Shown piece by piece: positions 19,001 to 28,802 of a stretch of DNA of 64,000 bases (the stretch's first letter is position 1; each line of letters opens with the position of its first letter). The stretch comes from Mycobacterium sp. IS-1742. GTDB lineage: Bacteria > Actinomycetota > Actinomycetes > Mycobacteriales > Mycobacteriaceae. Where the stretch lies: positions 62,001 to 126,000 of the forward strand of contig NZ_LQIV01000003.1 of NCBI RefSeq assembly GCF_001500125.1, written 5' to 3'. The notes beneath the pieces were generated by a model. The model saw only the letters and a list, made by a program, of their open reading frames with translations, was not told where the DNA came from and searched no databases. The position numbers and the translations under genes were made by a program.

Positions 19001-19759
19001 GTGGCCACGAAACCGAAGAAGACTCCCCGCTACGACCTGAAGGCGGCCGATCGCAAGCGCAATCTGTTCGTCCAGATCGGTCTGACGGCGGTTGTCGTGG
19101 TGTTCGCCGTCGCGCTCGTCCTCTACATCGTGATGTCGGCGGAGGACAAGCCGGGCTCCGGTGAGGCGACCGCGGTGCGGGTGGCCTCCGAGAAGGTGGT
19201 CACCCAGGAGGGCAGCAGCGAGCCCAAGGCCGTGCTCTCGCTCTACGAGGACTTCCTGTGCCCCGCGTGCGGCAACTTCGAGCGTCAGTTCGGGCCGACG
19301 ATCAACAAGCTCATCGACACCGGTGCGGTCGCCGCGGACTACTACATGGTCTCGATCCTCGACGCGCAGGGTGAGGGCTACTCGTCGCGGGCAGGCAGCG
19401 CGGCGTACTGCGTCGCCGACGAGAACAAGGACGCCTTCCGCCGGTTCCACGCCGCGCTCTACACCGAGGGCATCCAGCCCGCCGAGGGCGGCGGCACCTA
19501 CCCCGGTGACGAGCAGCTGACCGAGCTGGCGCGCCAGGCCGGCGCAGGCGGGACCGTGCCGGACTGCATCAAGAAGGGCCGCTACGTCGACATGGTCAAG
19601 GGCATGGCCAAGGCCACCGAGATCCGCGCCACCCCGACCGTGCGCATCAACGGTGAGGACTACGACCCGTCGACCCCCGACGCGCTCGTGGCCAAGATCA
19701 AGGAGATCGTCGGCGACGTGCCCGGCCTGGACGGTGCGGCGCCGGCTCCCGCGTCATGA
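19001..19759 (+). CDS. Membrane-anchored DsbA-like thiol oxidoreductase
   Basis: Introduces disulfide bonds into exported proteins. The 252-residue protein has one transmembrane anchor (about 22-46) and an external thioredoxin-fold domain. The active site is Cys87-Pro-Ala-Cys90 in LYEDFLCPACGNFERQFG, and the cis-proline loop is ATPTVRINGED. Orthologue of Rv2969c. It is joined to the following VKOR gene by an ATGA overlap: VKOR reoxidises DsbA, so the two form one electron-transfer pathway. Confidence 0.93.
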   Translation: MATKPKKTPRYDLKAADRKRNLFVQIGLTAVVVVFAVALVLYIVMSAEDKPGSGEATAVRVASEKVVTQEGSSEPKAVLSLYEDFLCPACGNFERQFGPTINKLIDTGAVAADYYMVSILDAQGEGYSSRAGSAAYCVADENKDAFRRFHAALYTEGIQPAEGGGTYPGDEQLTELARQAGAGGTVPDCIKKGRYVDMVKGMAKATEIRATPTVRINGEDYDPSTPDALVAKIKEIVGDVPGLDGAAPAPAS

Positions 19760-20412
19760 CCGCCACCGCGCCCGGCACCGTCTCGTCGACCGCTTCGCCG
19801 GCCGGCCGGACGGCCGGCCCCGCGGTGCCGAGGCCGAGCGCGGTGTGGGTCCTCATCGCCGGTGTGGTGGGTCTGCTCGCCGCAGCCACGCTCACCATCG
19901 AGAAGATCGAGCTGCTGATCGATCCCTCGTACACCCCGTCGTGCTCGCTGAACCCAGTGCTGTCCTGCGGATCGGTGATGGTGACGCCGCAGGCCGCGCT
20001 GTTCGGCTTCCCGAACCCGCTGATCGGCATCGCCGCGTTCACCGTCGTCACGGTGACCGGGGTGCTGGCCGTGGCCAACGTGCGCCTGCCGCGGTGGTAC
20101 TGGTCCGGCCTGGCCGTCGGCACCCTGCTCGGTACGGTGTTCGTGCACTGGCTGATCTTCCAGAGCCTCTACCGCATCGGGGCGCTGTGCCCCTACTGCA
20201 TGGTCGTCTGGGCGGTGACGGTTCCGCTGCTGGTGGTCACGGCGTCGATCGCACTGCGGCCGGCCCCCGCGAGCGGGGAGGATGCCGAAGCCGGTCACGC
20301 CGTCGCACGCGGGGTGTACCAGTGGCGGTGGTCGCTGACCGCGCTGTGGTTCACCGCGGTGATTCTGCTGATTCTGGTCCGGTTCTGGGACTACTGGTCC
20401 ACCCTCGTGTAA
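19756..20412 (+). CDS. Vitamin K epoxide reductase (VKOR) homologue
   Basis: Membrane enzyme that reoxidises DsbA and passes electrons to quinone, doing the work of DsbB in actinobacteria. The 218-residue protein has about five transmembrane segments. Cys63 and Cys71 (SCSLNPVLSCG) are the loop pair, and Cys145-x-x-Cys148 (GALCPYCMVVW) is the quinone-proximal active site. The N terminus is a Pro/Ala-rich cytoplasmic tail. Orthologue of Rv2968c. Its start overlaps the DsbA-like gene by 4 nt. Confidence 0.93.
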   Translation: MTATAPGTVSSTASPAGRTAGPAVPRPSAVWVLIAGVVGLLAAATLTIEKIELLIDPSYTPSCSLNPVLSCGSVMVTPQAALFGFPNPLIGIAAFTVVTVTGVLAVANVRLPRWYWSGLAVGTLLGTVFVHWLIFQSLYRIGALCPYCMVVWAVTVPLLVVTASIALRPAPASGEDAEAGHAVARGVYQWRWSLTALWFTAVILLILVRFWDYWSTLV

Positions 20413-20434
20413 CACTCCGGAAACAACGTGGCGG

Positions 20435-20440
20435 TTAGGT
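20435..20440 (+). promoter_or_regulatory. -10 hexamer of pyc (leaderless)
   Basis: TTAGGT is followed by AAACGC and the GTG at 20447, again the 6-nt spacing seen at other genes here. Confidence 0.5.
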
Positions 20441-20446
20441 AAACGC

Positions 20447-23400
20447 GTGATCTCCAAAGTCCTGGTCGCCAATCGCGGCGAGATCGCCATCCGAGCGTTC
20501 CGCGCCGCATACGAGATGGGCATCGCCACCGTCGCGGTGTATCCGTACGAGGACCGCAACTCGCTGCACCGCCTCAAGGCCGACGAGTCATATCAGATCG
20601 GCGAGATGGGACATCCCGTCCGCGCCTACCTGTCGGTCGACGAGATCATCCGGGTCGCCAGGCACGCCGGCGCCGACGCGGTGTATCCCGGGTACGGCTT
20701 CCTCTCGGAGAACCCCGAACTCGCGGCCGCCTGCGCCGAGGCCGGCATCACCTTCATCGGCCCCCGGGCCGAACTGCTGGAGTTGACCGGAAACAAGTCG
20801 CGGGCCATCGAGGCCGCACGGGCGGCCGGCCTGCCGGTGCTGCGGTCCTCGGCGCCGTCGTCCTCGGTCGACGAGCTGGTCGCCGCGGCCACCGACATGG
20901 AGTTCCCGGTGTTCGTCAAGGCCGTCTCCGGTGGCGGTGGCCGCGGTATGCGGCGGGTCACCGACCCCGACGCCCTGGCCGAGGCGATCGAAGCGGCCAG
21001 CCGGGAAGCTGAGTCGGCGTTCGGCGATCCGATGGTGTACCTGGAGCAGGCGGTTGTGAATCCCCGCCACATCGAGGTGCAGATCCTCGCCGACCAGCAG
21101 GGCGACGTCATGCATCTGTTCGAACGCGACTGCAGTGTGCAGCGGCGCCACCAGAAGGTCATCGAGCTGGCCCCGGCGCCCAACCTCGATCCCGAACTGC
21201 GCGAACGGATCTGCGCCGACGCGGTGGCTTTCGCGCGTCAGATCGGCTACAGCTACGCCGGTACGGTCGAATTCCTGCTCGACGAACGTGGCAGGCACGT
21301 GTTCATCGAGATGAACCCGCGGATCCAGGTCGAGCACACGGTCACCGAGGAGATCACCGACGTCGATCTGGTGGCGTCGCAGATGCGAATCGCCGACGGC
21401 GAGACGCTGGCCGACCTCGGGCTGAGCCAGGAATCCCTGCAGATCCGCGGAGCGGCCATGCAGTGCCGGATCACCACCGAGGACCCGGCCAACGGCTTCC
21501 GCCCCGACACCGGGCGCGTCACCGGCTACCGCTCGCCGGGTGGCGCGGGGATCCGGTTGGACGGCGGCACCGTGCTCGGCGCGGAGATCAGCGCCCACTT
21601 CGACTCCATGCTGGTGAAGCTGACCTGCCGGGGCCGCGACTTCTCCACCGCGGTGGCGCGGGCGCGGCGCGCGCTCGCCGAGTTCCGGGTGCGCGGGGTG
21701 TCGACGAACATCCCGTTCCTGCAGGCCGTCGTCAACGACCCGGATTTTCGCGCGGGCCGCGTCACCACGTCGTTCATCGACGAGCGGCCCTACCTGCTGA
21801 CCGCACGCACCCCGGCGGACCGGGGCACCAAGATCCTCAACTACCTCGCCGACGTGACGGTCAACCAGCCGCACGGGCCGCGGCCGTCGACGGTGTACCC
21901 GCAGGACAAACTCCCGCAGATCGACCCCTCGGCGCCGCCGCAGCCGGGCAGCAGACAGCGGCTCCTCGAGTTGGGGCCCGAAGGGTTCGCCCGGTGGATG
22001 CGCGACTCACCGGCCGTCGGGGTCACCGACACCACGTTCCGCGACGCCCACCAGTCGCTGCTGGCCACCCGCATCCGCACGACCGGCCTGCTGATGGTTG
22101 CGCCGCACATCGCCCGCATGACGCCGCAGCTGCTGTCGCTCGAATGCTGGGGCGGCGCGACCTACGACGTGGCGCTGCGCTTCCTGAAGGAGGACCCGTG
22201 GGAGCGGCTGGCCGCCCTGCGCGAGGCGGTGCCGAACATCTGTCTGCAGATGCTGCTGCGCGGCCGGAACACGGTGGGCTACACGCCGTATCCGGAAACG
22301 GTGACCACGGCGTTCGTCGACGAGGCGACGGCGGTCGGCATCGACATCTACCGCATCTTCGACGCGCTCAACAACGTCGACTCGATGCGGCCGGCGATCG
22401 ACGCGGTGCGGGAAACCGGAACGGCCATCGCCGAAGTCGCGATGAGCTACACCGGCGACCTGTCCGACCCGGGGGAGGACCTCTACACGCTCGACTACTA
22501 CCTCAAACTGGCCGACCAGATCGTCGAGGCGGGCGCGCACGTGCTGGCCATCAAGGACATGGCGGGGCTGCTGCGTCCGCAGGCCGCCGCGACGTTGGTC
22601 TCGGCATTGCGTTCGCGGTTCGATCTGCCGGTGCACGTGCACACCCACGACACGCCCGGCGGTCAGCTGGCCACCTATCTGGCGGCGTGGCAGGCGGGTG
22701 CCTCGGCGGTCGACGGCGCCGCGGCTCCGTTGGCGGGAACCACCAGCCAGCCGGCGCTGAGCTCGATCGTCGCCGCGGCGGCCCACACCGAGTACGACAC
22801 CGGGCTGTCGCTGGAAGCGGTGTGCGAACTGGAGCCGTACTGGGAGGCGCTGCGAAAGGTGTACGCGCCGTTCGAATCCGGGTTGCCCGCGCCGACCGGG
22901 CGAGTCTACCGCCACGAGATCCCCGGCGGTCAGCTGAGCAATCTGCGCCAGCAGGCGATCGCCCTGGGGCTGGGGGACCGGTTCGAGGAGATCGAGGAGG
23001 CCTACGCGGCGGCCGACCGCATCCTGGGCCGGCTGGTGAAGGTGACCCCGTCGAGCAAGGTGGTCGGTGACCTGGCGCTCGCACTTGTCGGCGCGGGCGT
23101 CACCGCCGAGGAGTTCGCCGAGGACCCGGCCCGGTTCGACATCCCCGACAGCGTGATCGGTTTCCTGCGGGGCGAACTCGGTGACCCACCGAGCGGGTGG
23201 CCCGAACCGCTGCGCAGCAAGGCGTTGGCCGGACGGGCCCCGGCCAAACCGGTCGAGGAACTGTCCGCCGAGGACGAGGCGGTGCTGGCCCAGCCGGGCG
23301 TCAAACGGCAGGCCGCGCTCAACCGGTTGCTGTTCCCCGGCCCGACCAAGGAGTTCGAGGCGCACCGCGACACCTACGGCGACACGTCGCGGTTGAGCGC

Positions 23401-23830
23401 CAACCAGTTCTTCTACGGCCTGCGCCATGGAGACGAACACCGCGTCGTGCTCGAACGCGGCGTGGAACTGCTCATCGGGCTCGAGGCCGTCTCCGATCCG
23501 GACGAACGCGGGATGCGCACGGTGATGTGCATCCTCAACGGACAGCTGCGCCCGGTGCTGGTGCGCGACCACAGCGTCGCGAGCGACGTGCCGACCGCGG
23601 AGAAGGCCGACCGCGCCAACCCCGACCACATCGCCGCCCCGTTCGCCGGGGTGGTGACGGTCGGTGTCGAGGTCGGTGACACGGTCAGCGCAGGGGAGAC
23701 CATCGCGACCATCGAGGCGATGAAGATGGAGGCCGCGATCACCGCACCCAAGGCGGGCACCGTCGAACGGGTCGCGGTCTCGGAGACCGCCCAGGTCGAG
23801 GGCGGCGACCTGCTGGTGGTCGTCAGCTGA
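20447..23830 (+). CDS. pyc: Pyruvate carboxylase
   Basis: ATP- and biotin-dependent carboxylation of pyruvate to oxaloacetate (anaplerosis). Single polypeptide of 1127 residues, the usual length. Biotin carboxylase is about 1-450 ([21 protein letters not shown]-grasp loop [28 protein letters not shown]). The carboxyltransferase begins near 520 with [20 protein letters not shown] and includes [11 protein letters not shown]. The biotinyl domain ends the protein with Lys1093 in EAMKMEAAI. It has a leaderless promoter and overlaps rsmD by CTGA if that gene uses its CTG start. Confidence 0.98.
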   Translation: MISKVLVANRGEIAIRAFRAAYEMGIATVAVYPYEDRNSLHRLKADESYQIGEMGHPVRAYLSVDEIIRVARHAGADAVYPGYGFLSENPELAAACAEAGITFIGPRAELLELTGNKSRAIEAARAAGLPVLRSSAPSSSVDELVAAATDMEFPVFVKAVSGGGGRGMRRVTDPDALAEAIEAASREAESAFGDPMVYLEQAVVNPRHIEVQILADQQGDVMHLFERDCSVQRRHQKVIELAPAPNLDPELRERICADAVAFARQIGYSYAGTVEFLLDERGRHVFIEMNPRIQVEHTVTEEITDVDLVASQMRIADGETLADLGLSQESLQIRGAAMQCRITTEDPANGFRPDTGRVTGYRSPGGAGIRLDGGTVLGAEISAHFDSMLVKLTCRGRDFSTAVARARRALAEFRVRGVSTNIPFLQAVVNDPDFRAGRVTTSFIDERPYLLTARTPADRGTKILNYLADVTVNQPHGPRPSTVYPQDKLPQIDPSAPPQPGSRQRLLELGPEGFARWMRDSPAVGVTDTTFRDAHQSLLATRIRTTGLLMVAPHIARMTPQLLSLECWGGATYDVALRFLKEDPWERLAALREAVPNICLQMLLRGRNTVGYTPYPETVTTAFVDEATAVGIDIYRIFDALNNVDSMRPAIDAVRETGTAIAEVAMSYTGDLSDPGEDLYTLDYYLKLADQIVEAGAHVLAIKDMAGLLRPQAAATLVSALRSRFDLPVHVHTHDTPGGQLATYLAAWQAGASAVDGAAAPLAGTTSQPALSSIVAAAAHTEYDTGLSLEAVCELEPYWEALRKVYAPFESGLPAPTGRVYRHEIPGGQLSNLRQQAIALGLGDRFEEIEEAYAAADRILGRLVKVTPSSKVVGDLALALVGAGVTAEEFAEDPARFDIPDSVIGFLRGELGDPPSGWPEPLRSKALAGRAPAKPVEELSAEDEAVLAQPGVKRQAALNRLLFPGPTKEFEAHRDTYGDTSRLSANQFFYGLRHGDEHRVVLERGVELLIGLEAVSDPDERGMRTVMCILNGQLRPVLVRDHSVASDVPTAEKADRANPDHIAAPFAGVVTVGVEVGDTVSAGETIATIEAMKMEAAITAPKAGTVERVAVSETAQVEGGDLLVVVS

Positions 23831-24396
23831 CCCGGATCATCGCCGGGGTGCTCGGGGGCCGCCGGATCTCGGTGCCTCCCAAGGGAACTCGTCCGACATC
23901 CGACCGGGTGCGCGAGTCGCTGTTCAACGTGCTCGACGCGCGGCTGGACTTCGACGGCATCACCGTGCTCGACCTGTACGCCGGTTCGGGAGCCCTTGGC
24001 CTGGAGGCGCTTTCGCGGGGCGCCTCACGCGCGGTGCTCGTCGAGCAGGACCACCGCGCGGCCGCGACGATCAGCCGCAACGTCGCCGAACTCGGCGTCG
24101 GCACCGTGGCCGAGGTGCGGCGCGCCCCGGTGGCGACCGTGCTGGCGGGCGGTGCGGACCGGCCGGTCGACCTGGTGCTGGCCGACCCGCCCTACGACGT
24201 GCCCGACAGCGAGGTGGAGGCGCTGCTCGCGGCGCTCGACGCGCACGGCTGGGCGCGCGACGGCACGGTCGCCGTCATCGAGCGGCGGGCGTCGGGCGGC
24301 GAGCCGAGGTGGCCGCAGGGTTGGTCGCGGTGGCCCTCGCGGCGCTACGGCGACACCCGCCTCGACATGGCCGAACGGCGACCTCCGTCGGCGTGA
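23827..24396 (+). CDS. rsmD: 16S rRNA (guanine-966-N2)-methyltransferase RsmD
   Basis: Methylates 16S rRNA during 30S assembly. With the CTG at 23827 as start the protein has 189 residues, like M. tuberculosis Rv2966c, and begins [14 protein letters not shown], the first beta strand conserved in the family. The next possible start, GTG at 23848, would remove this strand. SAM-binding motif is [16 protein letters not shown] (about 46-61) and the catalytic motif is LADPPYD (118-124). CTG overlaps the pyc stop codon (CTGA), a coupling seen in this operon style. Some uncertainty remains about the start, none about the function. Confidence 0.9.
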   Translation: MTRIIAGVLGGRRISVPPKGTRPTSDRVRESLFNVLDARLDFDGITVLDLYAGSGALGLEALSRGASRAVLVEQDHRAAATISRNVAELGVGTVAEVRRAPVATVLAGGADRPVDLVLADPPYDVPDSEVEALLAALDAHGWARDGTVAVIERRASGGEPRWPQGWSRWPSRRYGDTRLDMAERRPPSA

Positions 24397-24414
24397 CGGC
24401 CGACCATGATCGGG

Positions 24415-24420
24415 TACGGT
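24415..24420 (+). promoter_or_regulatory. -10 hexamer of coaD (leaderless)
   Basis: TACGGT is followed after 8 nt by the ATG at 24429. Confidence 0.5.
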
Positions 24421-24428
24421 CGTCACCC

Positions 24429-24905
24429 ATGAGCGGCGCGGTGTGTCCTGGATCGTTCGACCCGGTGACCCTCGGCCACGTCGACGTCTTCGAGCGGGCC
24501 GCGGCTCAGTTCGACGAGCTCGTCGTCGCGGTGCTGGTGAACCCGAACAAGAAGGGCATGTTCACGCTCGACGAGCGCATGGAGATGATCGCGGAATCCT
24601 GCGCGCATCTGCCGAACCTGCGGGTCGAGTCGGGGCAGGGCCTGGTGGTCGACTTCGTCCGGGCCCGCGGCTACACCGCGATCGTCAAGGGGCTGCGCAG
24701 CAGCACCGACTTCGAGTACGAACTGCAGATGGCGCAGATGAACAAGCACGTCGCGGGCGTCGACACTTTCTTCATCGCCTCCACGCCGCAGTACTCGTTC
24801 GTGTCGTCGTCGCTGGCCAAGGAGGTCGCGACCCTCGGCGGTGACGTCTCGGCGCTGCTGCCCGACGCCGTGAACGTGCGGTTGCGGGCCAAACTGCGGG
24901 ACTGA
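24429..24905 (+). CDS. coaD: Phosphopantetheine adenylyltransferase
   Basis: Transfers AMP to 4'-phosphopantetheine, the penultimate step of coenzyme A synthesis. The 158-residue protein begins [20 protein letters not shown], containing the nucleotidylyltransferase TxGH motif. Further motifs are [37 protein letters not shown] and [17 protein letters not shown]. Orthologue of Rv2965c. In M. tuberculosis the next genes are purU and the PDIM/PGL region; here sepIVA follows after 174 bp. Confidence 0.98.
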   Translation: MSGAVCPGSFDPVTLGHVDVFERAAAQFDELVVAVLVNPNKKGMFTLDERMEMIAESCAHLPNLRVESGQGLVVDFVRARGYTAIVKGLRSSTDFEYELQMAQMNKHVAGVDTFFIASTPQYSFVSSSLAKEVATLGGDVSALLPDAVNVRLRAKLRD

Positions 24906-25020
24906 GCCGACGGCCGTGGGCGCACCGCGCCGAGGTACCGGCCGGGTACTTGACATAACCTCGGTTGAACACCGTGTCAGATGTGCCTGGCCGGAGCGAC
25001 ACACCGGCGCGGGAAGCCGA

Positions 25021-25035
25021 GTCACAGGCGTAACA
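25021..25035 (+). promoter_or_regulatory. MtrA-like direct repeat upstream of sepIVA
   Basis: GTCACA-GGC-GTAACA is a direct repeat with a 9-bp period, the pattern described for the response regulator MtrA, which controls division and wall genes in mycobacteria. It lies just upstream of CACACT (25041-25046), a plausible -10. The assignment is by pattern only. Confidence 0.5.
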
Positions 25036-25079
25036 CCAGGCACACTGGTAACCAACAACTACGCCTGGAGGGTGTTGCC

Positions 25080-25817
25080 GTGTACCGAGTTTTTGAAGCG
25101 CTCGACGAACTGGGCGCGATCGTCGAAGAAGCCCGCGGCGTGCCGATGACGGCCGGGTGTGTCGTCCCTCGCGGCGACGTGCTCGAACTCATCGACGACA
25201 TCAAGGACGCCATCCCCGGTGAACTCGACGACGCCCAGGACGTGCTCGACGCCCGCGACTCCATGCTGCGCGACGCCAAGGAGCACTCGGAGTCGATGGT
25301 GACCAACGCGCGCGCCGAGGCCGAGTCGATGGTCAACCATGCGCGCGCCGAGGCCGACCGCCTGCTCGCCGACGCCAAGGCCCAGGCCGACCGCATGGTC
25401 GGCGAGGCCCGCCAACACAGCGAACGCATGGTGGGCGAGGCGCGCGAGGAGGCCTCCCGGGTGATGGCCACCGCCAAACGCGAATACGACGCCAGCACCG
25501 GGCGGGCCAAGTCCGAGGCCGACCGGCTGATCGAGAGCGGCAACCTCGCCTACGAGAAGGCCGTTCAGGAGGGCATCAAGGAGCAGCAGCGCCTGGTGTC
25601 GCAGACCGAGATCGTGTCCACCGCCACCGCCGAGGCCACCCGGCTCATCGACGCCGCCCACGCCGAGGCGGACCGGCTGCGCGGCGAATGTGACATCTAC
25701 GTCGACAGCAAACTCGCCGAGTTCGAGGACTTCCTCAACGGCACGCTGCGGTCGGTGGGTCGCGGCCGCCATCAACTGCGCACCGCGGCGGGCACGCACG
25801 ACTACGCCGCCCGCTGA
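25080..25817 (+). CDS. sepIVA: Septation protein SepIVA (DivIVA-like coiled coil)
   Basis: Essential division protein of mycobacteria that localises to the septum and the intracellular membrane domain. The protein has 245 residues, exactly as in M. tuberculosis Rv2927c. The N-terminal ~50 residues (VYRVFEALDELGAIVEEARG, VPRGDVLELIDDIKDAIP) form the DivIVA-type domain; residues 50-230 are a continuous coiled coil with repeated Ala-Glu-Ala-Asp/Ser units (for example ARAEAESMVNHARAEADRLL). GTG at 25080 has GGAGGG eight bases upstream. A possible MtrA site precedes it. Confidence 0.93.
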   Translation: MYRVFEALDELGAIVEEARGVPMTAGCVVPRGDVLELIDDIKDAIPGELDDAQDVLDARDSMLRDAKEHSESMVTNARAEAESMVNHARAEADRLLADAKAQADRMVGEARQHSERMVGEAREEASRVMATAKREYDASTGRAKSEADRLIESGNLAYEKAVQEGIKEQQRLVSQTEIVSTATAEATRLIDAAHAEADRLRGECDIYVDSKLAEFEDFLNGTLRSVGRGRHQLRTAAGTHDYAAR

Positions 25818-25861
25818 GCGGGCCGACCCCGGTGCGCCGGTGGACGCGGACACCCGCGCCG

Positions 25862-25867
25862 TAGGAT
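25862..25867 (+). promoter_or_regulatory. -10 hexamer of the DUF177 operon (leaderless)
   Basis: TAGGAT is followed by CGAGGC and the ATG at 25874. It probably drives the DUF177-rnc-mutM run. Confidence 0.6.
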
Positions 25868-25873
25868 CGAGGC

Positions 25874-26440
25874 ATGTCCACGCACAGGGCAGCACGATCG
25901 CCGCTCGTGCTCGATATCTCGCGCCTGGGCCGGCGGCCCGGCTCGATGATGACCTTTCACGAGACCGTCCCGAGCCCGTCACGGATCGGGCTCGACCTGA
26001 TCGGCATCGCCGAGGGCGCCCCGCTGACACTCGACCTACAGGTCCAGTCGGTGTCCGAAGGCGCGCTGGTCACCGGCACGGTGGCGGCGCCGACCACCGG
26101 TGAGTGCGCGCGGTGCCTGACCTCGCTGACCGGTGAGGTCGAGATCGAGCTGACCGAGTTGTACGCCTACCCCGACAGCACCACCGACGCCACCACCGAG
26201 GAGGACGAGGTGGCCCGCGTCGGCGCCAACGGGGTGCCCGACACGATCGATCTCGAACAGCCGATCATCGACGCGGTCGGACTCGCGCTGCCGTTCGCTC
26301 CGCTGTGCGGCCCCGACTGCGCGGGACTGTGCGCCGAATGCGGCATCGCGCTGGCCACCGCCGAACCGGGACACCACCACGACACGATCGACCCACGCTG
26401 GGCGAAGCTCGCCGGGTTGCTGGATCGAGACGAGAAGTGA
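25874..26440 (+). CDS. DUF177 (YceD-like) protein
   Basis: YceD-family protein of 188 residues; plant and bacterial relatives are linked to 23S rRNA metabolism, and it sits upstream of rnc here. [15 protein letters not shown] is the N-terminal signature. CARCL (about 77-81) and [13 protein letters not shown] (about 144-156) provide cysteines that could bind zinc. The acidic middle has [12 protein letters not shown]. In many bacteria yceD precedes rpmF; that gene is not found here. Orthologue of Rv2926c. It overlaps rnc by GTGA. Confidence 0.87.
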   Translation: MSTHRAARSPLVLDISRLGRRPGSMMTFHETVPSPSRIGLDLIGIAEGAPLTLDLQVQSVSEGALVTGTVAAPTTGECARCLTSLTGEVEIELTELYAYPDSTTDATTEEDEVARVGANGVPDTIDLEQPIIDAVGLALPFAPLCGPDCAGLCAECGIALATAEPGHHHDTIDPRWAKLAGLLDRDEK

Positions 26441-27141
26441 CGCTGGACCGTTCGCCGTTGCTGCTGGCGCTCGGCGTGGCCCTGCCCGACGAACTTCTCA
26501 CCGTGGCTCTGACCCACCGCAGCTACTCCTACGAGCACGGTGGCCTGCCCACCAACGAACGGCTGGAATTCCTGGGCGACGCGGTCCTCGGGCTGACCAT
26601 CACCGAGGAGCTCTTCCACCGTCACCCCGACCGCTCCGAAGGGGACCTGGCCAAGCTGCGGGCCAGCATCGTCAACACCCAGGCTCTCGCCGACGTCGGA
26701 CGCGGGCTGTCCGACAAGGGCCTGGGCGCCTACCTGCTGCTCGGTAAGGGCGAGGAGAACTCCGGCGGCGCGGACAAGTCCAGCATCCTGGCCGACGGGG
26801 TCGAATCCCTGCTCGGCGCAATCTATGTCGAGCACGGACAGGCCGTCGCGCGCGAGGTGATCCTGCGGCTGTTCGCCGGACTGCTGGAGACCGCGCCGAC
26901 GCTGGGCGCGGGTCTGGACTGGAAGAGCAGCCTGCAGGAGCTGACCGCCGCGCGCGGACTCGGCGCACCGTCGTACGTCGTGTCCTCGACCGGGCCCGAC
27001 CACGACAAGGAGTTCACCGCCGCGGTGCTGGTCACCGACATCGAGTACGGCAAGGGCGTGGGCCGCACCAAGAAGGAAGCCGAGCTCAAGGCCGCCGCGG
27101 CGGCGTGGACCGCGCTGTCCGCCCCCGACGTCGGCGCCTAG
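26437..27141 (+). CDS. rnc: Ribonuclease III
   Basis: Double-strand RNA endonuclease for rRNA processing and RNA decay. The 234-residue protein has the signature [14 protein letters not shown] (about 40-53) with catalytic Glu and Asp, and the second acidic pair in [17 protein letters not shown]. The C-terminal dsRNA-binding domain (about 165-230) includes [20 protein letters not shown] and [21 protein letters not shown] at 26437 overlaps the DUF177 stop (GTGA), supporting translational coupling. Confidence 0.97.
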   Translation: MTLDRSPLLLALGVALPDELLTVALTHRSYSYEHGGLPTNERLEFLGDAVLGLTITEELFHRHPDRSEGDLAKLRASIVNTQALADVGRGLSDKGLGAYLLLGKGEENSGGADKSSILADGVESLLGAIYVEHGQAVAREVILRLFAGLLETAPTLGAGLDWKSSLQELTAARGLGAPSYVVSSTGPDHDKEFTAAVLVTDIEYGKGVGRTKKEAELKAAAAAWTALSAPDVGA

Positions 27142-27147
27142 CCGTCC

Positions 27148-28005
27148 ATGCCCGAACTGCCCGAGGTCGAGGTCGTCCGGCGGGGTCTGGACGCCCACGT
27201 CACCGGTAAGACGATCGCCGCGGTGCGGGTGCACCATCCGCGGGCGGTGCGCCGCCACGAGGCGGGACCCGCCGATCTGACCGCCCGGTTGCTCGGCACG
27301 CGCATCACCGGGACCGGGCGGCGGGGCAAGTACCTGTGGCTGACCCTCTCGGACGGCTCCGCACTGGTGGTGCACCTCGGGATGAGCGGGCAGATGCTGC
27401 TCGGGCCGATCCGGAAGGCCGATCACCTGCGGATCGCGGCGCTGCTCGACGACGGGACCGCGCTGAGCTTCGTCGACCAGCGCACGTTCGGTGGCTGGCT
27501 GCTCGCCGACCTGGTCACCGTCGACGGCACCGACGTCCCGGTGCCGGTAGCGCATGTCGCGCGGGATCCGCTCGACCCCTTCTTCGACCGCGATGCTGTT
27601 GTGAAGGTGTTGCGCGGCAAGCATTCCGAGATCAAGCGACAGTTGCTCGACCAGACCGTCGTGTCGGGGATCGGCAACATCTACGCCGACGAGGCGCTGT
27701 GGCGGGCCAAGGTCAACGGGGCCCGGTTGGCCTCGGCGCTGACCCGGCCCAAGCTCGCCGAACTGCTCGACGCGGCGGCCGAGGTGATGACCGAGGCGCT
27801 GGGCCAGGGTGGCACGTCGTTCGACTCGCTCTATGTCAACGTCAACGGCGAATCCGGATACTTCGACCGGTCGCTGGACGCCTACGGCCGCGAGGGTGAG
27901 CCGTGCCGGCGCTGCGGGGCGATCATGCGGCGCGAGAAGTTCATGAACCGCTCGTCGTTCTACTGCCCACGCTGCCAGCCACGCCCGCGGATCCGGCGCG
28001 CCTGA
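27148..28005 (+). CDS. mutM: Formamidopyrimidine-DNA glycosylase (Fpg)
   Basis: Excises 8-oxoguanine and formamidopyrimidines and nicks the abasic site. The 285-residue protein starts [14 protein letters not shown], so Pro2 (nucleophile) and Glu3 are in place. The helix-two-turn-helix has [17 protein letters not shown], and the C-terminal zinc finger has CRRCG and CPRCQ. It is 6 bp after rnc. Orthologue of Rv2924c. The transcript is followed by a perfect 19-bp inverted repeat. Confidence 0.98.
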   Translation: MPELPEVEVVRRGLDAHVTGKTIAAVRVHHPRAVRRHEAGPADLTARLLGTRITGTGRRGKYLWLTLSDGSALVVHLGMSGQMLLGPIRKADHLRIAALLDDGTALSFVDQRTFGGWLLADLVTVDGTDVPVPVAHVARDPLDPFFDRDAVVKVLRGKHSEIKRQLLDQTVVSGIGNIYADEALWRAKVNGARLASALTRPKLAELLDAAAEVMTEALGQGGTSFDSLYVNVNGESGYFDRSLDAYGREGEPCRRCGAIMRREKFMNRSSFYCPRCQPRPRIRRA

Positions 28006-28014
28006 CCCTCCGCG

Positions 28015-28075
28015 CGCGAAACAGCATTCCCTGCTGCCAATGCACCCACTTGACGACAGGGAATGCTGTTTCGCG
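28015..28075. repeat. Perfect 19-bp inverted repeat between mutM and the OsmC-like gene
   Basis: Left arm CGCGAAACAGCATTCCCTG (28015-28033) and its exact complement (28057-28075) flank a 23-nt loop. It begins 10 bp after mutM and ends 25 bp before the OsmC-like start codon. It could end the rnc-mutM transcript, though it has no T tract and the loop is long. It could also be a copy of a dispersed palindromic element. Confidence 0.8.
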
Positions 28076-28099
28076 AGCCGGTCGGCGAAGATGGGGGCC

Positions 28100-28516
28100 A
28101 TGACGGATCTGTGGGTGGAGCGCACCGGGGTGCGCCGCTATACGGGGCGCAGCTCACGAGGCGCGCAGGTGTTGGTCGGCTCCGAGGACGTCGAGGGGGT
28201 GTTCACCCCGGGCGAACTGATGAAGATCGCGCTGGCGGCCTGCAGCGGGATGAGCAGCGACCAACCGCTGCGCCGCCGCCTCGGCGACGACTATCGGGCG
28301 ACTATCCGTGTCTCCGGGCCCGCCGACCGCGAGCAGGAACGCTATCCGTTGCTCGAGGAGTCGCTGGAGATCGACCTCTCCGGCCTGTCCGAGGCCGAGG
28401 TGGCCCGCCTGCTGACCGTCGTGGAACGTGCCGTCGACCACGTGTGCACGGTCGGGCGCACGCTCAAGTCGGGCACCAAGGTCACCTTCGAGGTCGAGAA
28501 TGTCGGCCGGGCCTGA
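28100..28516 (+). CDS. OsmC-family peroxiredoxin-like protein
   Basis: OsmC/Ohr superfamily protein of 138 residues, orthologue of Rv2923c. Cys48 in [13 protein letters not shown] and Cys116 in [10 protein letters not shown] are the pair used for peroxide reduction in the family. The order of the neighbours mutM and acyP is the mycobacterial one. Two ATGs are possible (28091 and 28100); 28100 is chosen because GGGGG precedes it and the length then fits the orthologue. It overlaps acyP by 17 nt. Confidence 0.87.
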   Translation: MTDLWVERTGVRRYTGRSSRGAQVLVGSEDVEGVFTPGELMKIALAACSGMSSDQPLRRRLGDDYRATIRVSGPADREQERYPLLEESLEIDLSGLSEAEVARLLTVVERAVDHVCTVGRTLKSGTKVTFEVENVGRA

Positions 28517-28787
28517 CCACGTCCGCCTGACGGCCTGGGTGCACGGCCGCGTGCAGGGCGTGGGTTTCCGCTGGTGGACGCGCTCCCGGGCGCTCGAACT
28601 GGGGTTGAGCGGATTCGCCGCCAACAAACCGGACGGCCGGGTGCAGGTGGTCGCGCAGGGCCCGCGCGCGGACTGCGAACGCCTGCTCGGCCTGCTCGAG
28701 GGCGGGGAGACGCCGGGGCGGGTCGACAAGGTCATCGCCGACTGGTCGGACGCGCGCGAGCGCATCACCGGATTCGACGAGCGCTAG
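28500..28787 (+). CDS. acyP: Acylphosphatase
   Basis: Hydrolyses acyl phosphates. The 95-residue protein has the active-site Arg24 in [11 protein letters not shown] and Asn42 in [13 protein letters not shown], the two catalytic residues of the family. The start ATG lies inside the 3' end of the OsmC-like gene (17-nt overlap), so the two are co-transcribed. It is followed by smc, which has its own leaderless promoter. Confidence 0.95.
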   Translation: MSAGPDHVRLTAWVHGRVQGVGFRWWTRSRALELGLSGFAANKPDGRVQVVAQGPRADCERLLGLLEGGETPGRVDKVIADWSDARERITGFDER

Positions 28788-28788
28788 G

Positions 28789-28794
28789 TAGTCT
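28789..28794 (+). promoter_or_regulatory. -10 hexamer of smc (leaderless)
   Basis: TAGTCT is followed after 8 nt by the ATG at 28803. It begins directly after the acyP stop codon. Confidence 0.55.
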
Positions 28795-28802
28795 GGCACG
28801 TC

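Noticed and set aside
22007..23629. 540-codon open frame antisense to pyc
   Set aside because: No motif, and it covers the conserved carboxyltransferase domain of pyc.
24950..24955. TTGACA before sepIVA as a -35 element
   Set aside because: No TANNNT sequence lies 16-18 nt downstream, and a better -10 (CACACT) with a ribosome binding site is nearer the gene.
28040..28099. Longer OsmC-like protein starting within the inverted repeat
   Set aside because: The added residues come from the right arm of the repeat and do not fit the family; the ATG at 28100 gives the orthologue length.
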